Below, piece after piece: positions 28,179 to 32,067 of a DNA stretch of 32,067 nt; position 1 is the stretch's first letter, and the number at the start of each line of letters is the position of its first letter. The DNA is from Gnetum montanum (Eukaryota; Streptophyta; Gnetopsida; Gnetales; Gnetaceae), in assembly GCA_015680685.1 (NCBI GenBank), contig MNCI01022277.1, forward strand, positions 336,580 to 368,646. The letters are read 5' to 3'. A program made the position numbers and the translations under genes. The notes below the pieces were generated by a model. The model was given only the letters and a program-made list of their open reading frames with translations, had not been told where the DNA came from and searched no databases.

Positions 28179-30283
28179 TTGTTGTCCCAACTCATCCATG
28201 TAAACAAGCATGATGTAGGGACAACCTATGAGAAAGCCTCACAGAGGGAGGAAGACAAGTTCGAGGCCTGCTCCAAACATGAGAGCCACCTCCATACCAT
28301 CTTCCAACAACCACTCCCTAGTACATCCCCTCCTCGGTTTGGTCCATCCATCCCCTCTAAGATAGTGACAATGCCAATTCAACCTTCCTCGCGAGCAACT
28401 AATGCATTTGCCTAGCACTATGCTCATGCAGGAGCCACTTCCTAGCCCCAAACAACTTAGGCATCCTACATCCTGCCTGTCTCATTGGTGTCTGTGGTGT
28501 CTATCCAACTCACCCATGTGTGGTCCACTCTAATCACCACATCCATCGCTCAACCATTACATCAGCAATCATCTGCTACGATGTTAAACTAGCAACAACA
28601 ATCTGCTACGATGTTAAACTGGCAACAATCGTTTGCTATGATGTTAAACTGGCAAACTCCACAACCAACAATTCTACCCTATGCTATGCAACCAAGCCAA
28701 GCCCAACCAATGTAACCGGTTGGCACATCCCCAAGCTTGGATCAAGCCTTTCGGCTAATACAAAGCTTGACAAAGGAGATCAACTGACTTAATTCTACCT
28801 CCTCTGACACCATTAAGGTGGTGGACTTCTACCAAGATGATCCCATAAGCCATACGGTACCATCCCTAACTCTTCCAACTGGGGCCCAACTGGCTCAATT
28901 CACCAAGTACAATGGAGAAGGAGATCCTAATGCACACTTGGTCACATTCCAATCTGAATGCCTACTCCTTCAAGCTTGGCCACATGTCATCATATGTGTC
29001 TTTCTCATGTCACTCACCGGCAAGGCCTTGGACTAGTATCGCACACTCCCCAAGGCCTCAATCTCCTCTTTGGAGGATCTCATAAGAAAGTTTGTCACAC
29101 ACTTCAGATACAACCTAAAGCCTAAGGAAACCCTTGACTAGTTGATGCAAGTTAAACAAGGGCCTATAGAGCCCATGCCAAAATTCCTCCAATGTTGGAA
29201 TGTTGCATTGAGTGAAATGCATGAACCCCTAGCAGAGGCATATCTACAGGCCATCTTTAAAGGTGTAGTAAATGACTCTATTAAGTCCAAACTGTATTAT
29301 CTAGCCCCAAAGTCCCTTAGCCAAGCCTTTGCCCAAGTAGAAAACATAGATGACGTAGCACAAGCTAGCAATGATCCAGCCTATGTGGCCCATAGAAACC
29401 AACATGCTTGCAAGCATGTAGCCACAAGCACAAAAAAAAACCAACTAGGGCCCAACAACTAAGTAGCCCAAATCCCCAACTAACAAAACTACCAATTCTA
29501 GTACCAACTCACCTACATTAATAAGGGCTACCCCAAGATCCAACTTTCAATGCAAGGACTACTCAAAGTATACACCATTGCCGATGCAACCCTCTGAACT
29601 ACTGGAGCAACTCTTGAAAGTTGGGCAAATCCAACACAAATACATATTAGAAATTTCTTGCCAAAAACATGATAAGTACTGTGAACTACTAAGGAACCCC
29701 ACTTTAGCAATACCAAATGAGCCCCCAGTTCCACAACACTTCAAGCTATACCAATACTGTCATTACCACCAATTGGCTAGTCATAGTATAGACAACTGTC
29801 ATGATTTGTAGGATGACCTACAGAGAATGATAGAACATGGCCAACTAGTGATTAACACAGTGAGGCAATCCAACACATATGATGCCTCCTATGTCATAAA
29901 TTCCACTAGCATACGTGGTAATTCTAAACCTCCACAATAACCTTTTGTGATCTGTGTGCCTCCTAGCAAGGCAAGGGTGCCCTCCACCTCCACAAGCAAG
30001 AGGCCTCCCTTTGTTATCAAAGTGCCACCTCAAGCACCCACAACACCCTTTGTGGTCAAAGTTACACAACCACCATTTGCTAAGATATTAAACTAGCATG
30101 ATGCAACAACAACTGCTAAGCAACCTTTTGTTATCAAGGTGTCACAACAATTTGACCATGCAACAACTCCACCTAAATCACCATTTGTCATAAGAGTGCT
30201 ACAATGTGATGGCCCCTTACCTACCCAAAGTCCAATAGTGGGCAACATCTTGATGCCTCCTCCTTCAAGGGTTGAACCCACTA
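28179..30283 (+). pseudogene. gag: Gag polyprotein with zinc knuckle (E4)
   Basis: The core reads V-V-D-F-Y-Q-D-D, K-Y-N-G-E-G-D-P-N-A-H-L, T-G-K-A-L-D, K-F-V-T-H-F-R-Y-N, M-Q-V-K-Q-G-P-I-E-P, Q-C-W-N-V-A-L, S-I-K-S-K-L-Y-Y-L and S-L-S-Q-A-F. Further on come P-S-E-L-L-E-Q-L-L-K-V-G-Q-I-Q-H-K and the knuckle C-H-Y-H-Q-L-A-S-H-S-I-D-N-C (C-x2-H-x4-H-x4-C, about 29755-29800). The C-terminal part has at least five P-F-V-I-K-V-like repeats (29940-30200). TAG stops at L-D-stop-Y-R-T and elsewhere replace Trp or Gln. Three C-Y-D-V-K-L-A-coding repeat units lie at 28565-28655 in another frame. It ends at the inverted-repeat gap. Confidence 0.8.
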
Positions 30284-30542
30284 GCAACCTGGGTAGGCAC
30301 ACAAAATGGCAACACAAGAGGACAAACAAGCACCTCGCAACACAAGAGGACAAAAGAGCACCGGCGATATCGCCAGACAGGTCAGACCATACAATAACAT
30401 TGTAGTTGCGCAGCAAGAACTGCAGNTGTTATTGTATGGTCTGACCTGTCTGGCGATATCGCCGGTGCTCTTTTGTCCTCTTGTGTTGCGAGGTGCTTGT
30501 TTGTCCTCTTGTGTTGCCATTTTGTGTGCCTACCCAGGTTGC
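30284..30542. other. Near-perfect 115-bp inverted repeat around an N, probable assembly artefact
   Basis: Left arm from 30284 to about 30399 and right arm from about 30428 to 30542 are reverse complements with no mismatch that I can see, with an N at 30427 in the loop and another at 30543. Everything around is heavily mutated, so a perfect ancient palindrome is unlikely. The left arm continues Gag; the right arm continues into intron 1 of antisense copy D. Protease and the rest of the gene are absent here. Confidence 0.8.
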
Positions 30543-30543
30543 N

Positions 30544-31010
30544 GAGGCCGAAATCACCCAAACCCTTGCAATAATGCAAGGTTCGTCCCTAACAACGGCG
30601 GTAAACACAACGCCATCAAACCCTCGCATTAACCCGAGGTCCACAATTCTAAAATCCACATTCGCGCAAAAGATACCACAAAAAGCAGACATTGAAACAA
30701 ACATAAGCATGTAAAGAATGACCTACCGGTTCAAAGGCGTAGGGTCACGAACATCGACCAACACCTGCGAAATGTGATTCAGATTTTCTTGCACTTCATC
30801 GATTTTGGCCAGTTTTGCGTTCTTCCTCTTGACTTTCGGTGCCATTGCAACAGCTTCAGAAATTTTCACAGTTTAACACTTGTAAATCTTCACAAAATCA
30901 CACACTCTAATCTTCTGCTCTTCCTTCTCTTGCTCAGAAACAGTTACGAATTTGAATTCACAACAGCCAACAGCCTATCCTCATCAAAAAACCACTTACT
31001 TATATGCGAG
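30544..31010 (-). pseudogene. Antisense gene, copy D (promoter, exon 1, part of intron 1)
   Basis: Minus strand. A TATATAAG-like box lies at about 31005-30997, the ATG at 30845-30843, and exon 1 runs 30845-30727 (119 nt) to a GTAGGT donor. The product starts M-A-P-K-V-K-R-K-N-A-K-L-A-K-I-D-E-V-Q-E and ends D-P-T-P-L-N-R, with no stop. Intron 1 matches copy A (c-t-t-g-x-a-t-t-a followed by caagggtttgggtgattt near 30560, A near 2040-2062). It is cut at the N at 30543. Because E4 is on the plus strand, the gene is again antisense to its element and again abuts the RT linker. Confidence 0.65.
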
Positions 31011-31257
31011 GATCACCGACTTGATATCCAATTTCAGCGAGACTTTCCTAAAATGGAACCCAAAAATCAAGATATTAATGCAGCCGATATCGCACGCGCC
31101 ACTATCTGAAATGATGTTAAACTACCACATCTTATCGCCTCGTAATCGGGTTGCATTGATTACAGCTTGTCTACAATATTCAAAATTCAGTTAGCCTTCC
31201 ACGTTCGGCGACATCACGTCACTTGTCTCCTAATCATTTACGCACTTGGAGGTTTTG

Positions 31258-31260
31258 CAG
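31258..31260 (+). promoter_or_regulatory. Candidate sense-strand splice acceptor of protease-RT intron (E4)
   Basis: gaggttttgcag followed by the linker coding sequence (G-K-W-T-Q-like start). Same position as 1004-1006 in E1 and 25268-25270 in E3. The preceding tract is only modestly pyrimidine-rich. Confidence 0.4.
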
Positions 31261-32067
31261 GATAGACGGCAAATGGACGCAATAGTTTCAGCACCCCTAA
31301 CTTTGACAGGCCCATACGGGAAGGTAATTAGGCAGTTTGACTCCACGCTAGTAGACGTTAACCCCACTTTAGAAGGCGTAACCGTAGCTGCGTCGGAGAC
31401 GTCCCTAGAGTGGCCAAAACAGTCAACGCGCATGCTAGACCTGGAGGCTGGGGACATAACTGAAGACCCCCTCTGTGAGGTTTCTATCGTCACACATAAG
31501 GGTGAAGCTAAAATGCTTAAAGTCAGTTCTTTATTAGACCNTGTGAGGTTTCTATCGTCACACATAAGGGTGAAGCTAAAACGCTTAAAGTCAGTTCTTT
31601 ATTAGACCAAAAAATGCACGATGCTATAAAATAGGTCCTACAAGACAACATTACTATCTTTGCATGGTCATACGAGGATATGCCTCGACTAGATCCCAGG
31701 TTAATCCAGCATATCATCATCCTAGACCCGCAGATTAAAGTAGTTAGGGAAAAGGCACGCAAAATCAAGCCAGAGATCGAGCTAGCCGTGCGTGATGAAA
31801 TCACAAAACTATACCAGGCTGGTTTCATCCGTGCGGTCGATTACTCGAACTGGGTATCTAACATTGTAGTCGTCCCAAAGAAGACTGCAAGCATACGCAT
31901 CTGCATAGATTTCCGGGATTTGAATAAGGCCACAATCAAAGATAACTTCCCGTTGCCGAGTATCGACCAGCTAGTGGATACAACAGCTGGGCATGCGCTT
32001 CTGTCCTTCATGGATGGCTTTTCAGGCTATAACCAGATTCGCATTAACCCAGAACATCAATTGACCA
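31261..32067 (+). pseudogene. pol: Protease-RT linker and reverse transcriptase, running off the window (E4)
   Basis: Linker M-D-A-I-V-S-A-P-L-T-L-T-G-P-Y-G-K, E-W-P-K-Q-S-T-R-M-L-D-L-E-A-G-D-I, then RT: D-N-I-T-I-F-A-W-S-Y-E-D-M, L-D-P-R-L-I-Q-H, A-V-R-D-E-I-T-K-L-Y-Q-A-G-F-I-R-A, S-N-I-V-V-V-P-K-K, R-I-C-I-D-F-R-D-L-N-K-A, D-N-F-P-L-P-S-I-D-Q-L, H-A-L-L-S-F-M-D-G-F-S-G-Y-N-Q-I-R. From about 31634 the RT frame is open to the window edge, the best preserved RT here. A TAG near 31632 and the N-bounded duplication at 31474-31608 interrupt the linker. The Y-V-D-D motif would lie beyond the end. Confidence 0.87.
31474..31608 (+). repeat. N-separated 67-bp direct duplicate, probable assembly artefact
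   Basis: 31474-31540 and 31542-31608 are the same 67 bases with one substitution, separated by a single N at 31541. E1 and E3 have this linker segment once. A contig overlap left unmerged is the simplest explanation. Confidence 0.85.

Larger units (their letters stand above)
26727..32067 (+). mobile_element. Element E4: plus-strand Tat-like retrotransposon, partial
   Basis: Order: LTR (about 26727-27720), tRNA-Asn PBS (27721-27736), leader, Gag (28179-30283), assembly gap with inverted repeat (30284-30543), antisense gene copy D on the minus strand (30845-30544), protease-RT linker and RT (31261 to the window edge). Protease and most of the antisense gene are missing at the gap. The arrangement repeats that of E1 and E2 in the opposite orientation. 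It is inserted in intron 2 of copy C. Confidence 0.7.

Noticed and set aside
30284-30542. MITE, foldback element or miRNA precursor
   Set aside because: Arms are near-identical in a heavily mutated region and the loop and end carry assembly Ns.

Overview
This window looks like nuclear DNA of a land plant with a large, repeat-rich genome. I see no bacterial operons, no rRNA or tRNA genes and no clearly functional single-copy host gene. Nearly everything is decayed Ty3/gypsy LTR retrotransposon sequence of one family. The protease signature (V/I-D-D-G), the RT sequence around DNFPLP and GHALLSFMDGFSGYNQI, and a second RNase H between RNase H and integrase point to the Tat (Ogre/Retand-like) lineage. 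I cannot name the species.

Layout. E0: a Gag fragment (1-167, minus). E1: minus strand, 213-8853, reading Gag end, protease, a long insert, RT start. E2: minus strand, 8854-24990, the most complete element at about 16 kb. It has a 5' LTR (about 23295-24990), a primer-binding site complementary to tRNA-Asn (23278-23294), Gag, protease, an insert, RT, RNase H, a second RNase H, integrase, a polypurine tract (9766-9780) and a truncated 3' LTR (8854-9765). E2 sits inside the protease-RT linker of E3 (24991-26726, minus). E4 (about 26727 to the window end, plus strand) sits inside an intron of the gene carried by E3.

The main discovery candidate is the insert. In every element where the protease-RT interval can be seen there is the same multi-exon gene on the opposite strand. 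Copies are A (1553-5958, +), B (14337-18360, +, 5' truncated), C (25622-26726, +, cut by E4) and D (30544-30845, -, cut by an assembly gap). It has its own TATA box, a 119-nt first exon starting M-A-P-K-V-K with a conserved splice donor, an FCP1/NIF-like HAD phosphatase domain split over two exons, an unidentified conserved module, and a coiled-coil C-terminal part with an acidic tail. The sense-strand retrotransposon keeps a CAG splice acceptor just outside the insert, at the place where Ogre elements are known to carry a protease-RT intron. A plausible reading is that this family captured a host phosphatase-like gene in antisense and removes it from its own pol mRNA by splicing.

All copies are broken. 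Disabling stops are mostly TAG at expected Trp or Gln codons, as methylated-cytosine deamination would give. Four single Ns mark assembly joins with locally duplicated or inverted sequence, so the junctions at 20278-20326, 30284-30543 and 31474-31608, and probably 165-212, should not be read as biology without raw reads.
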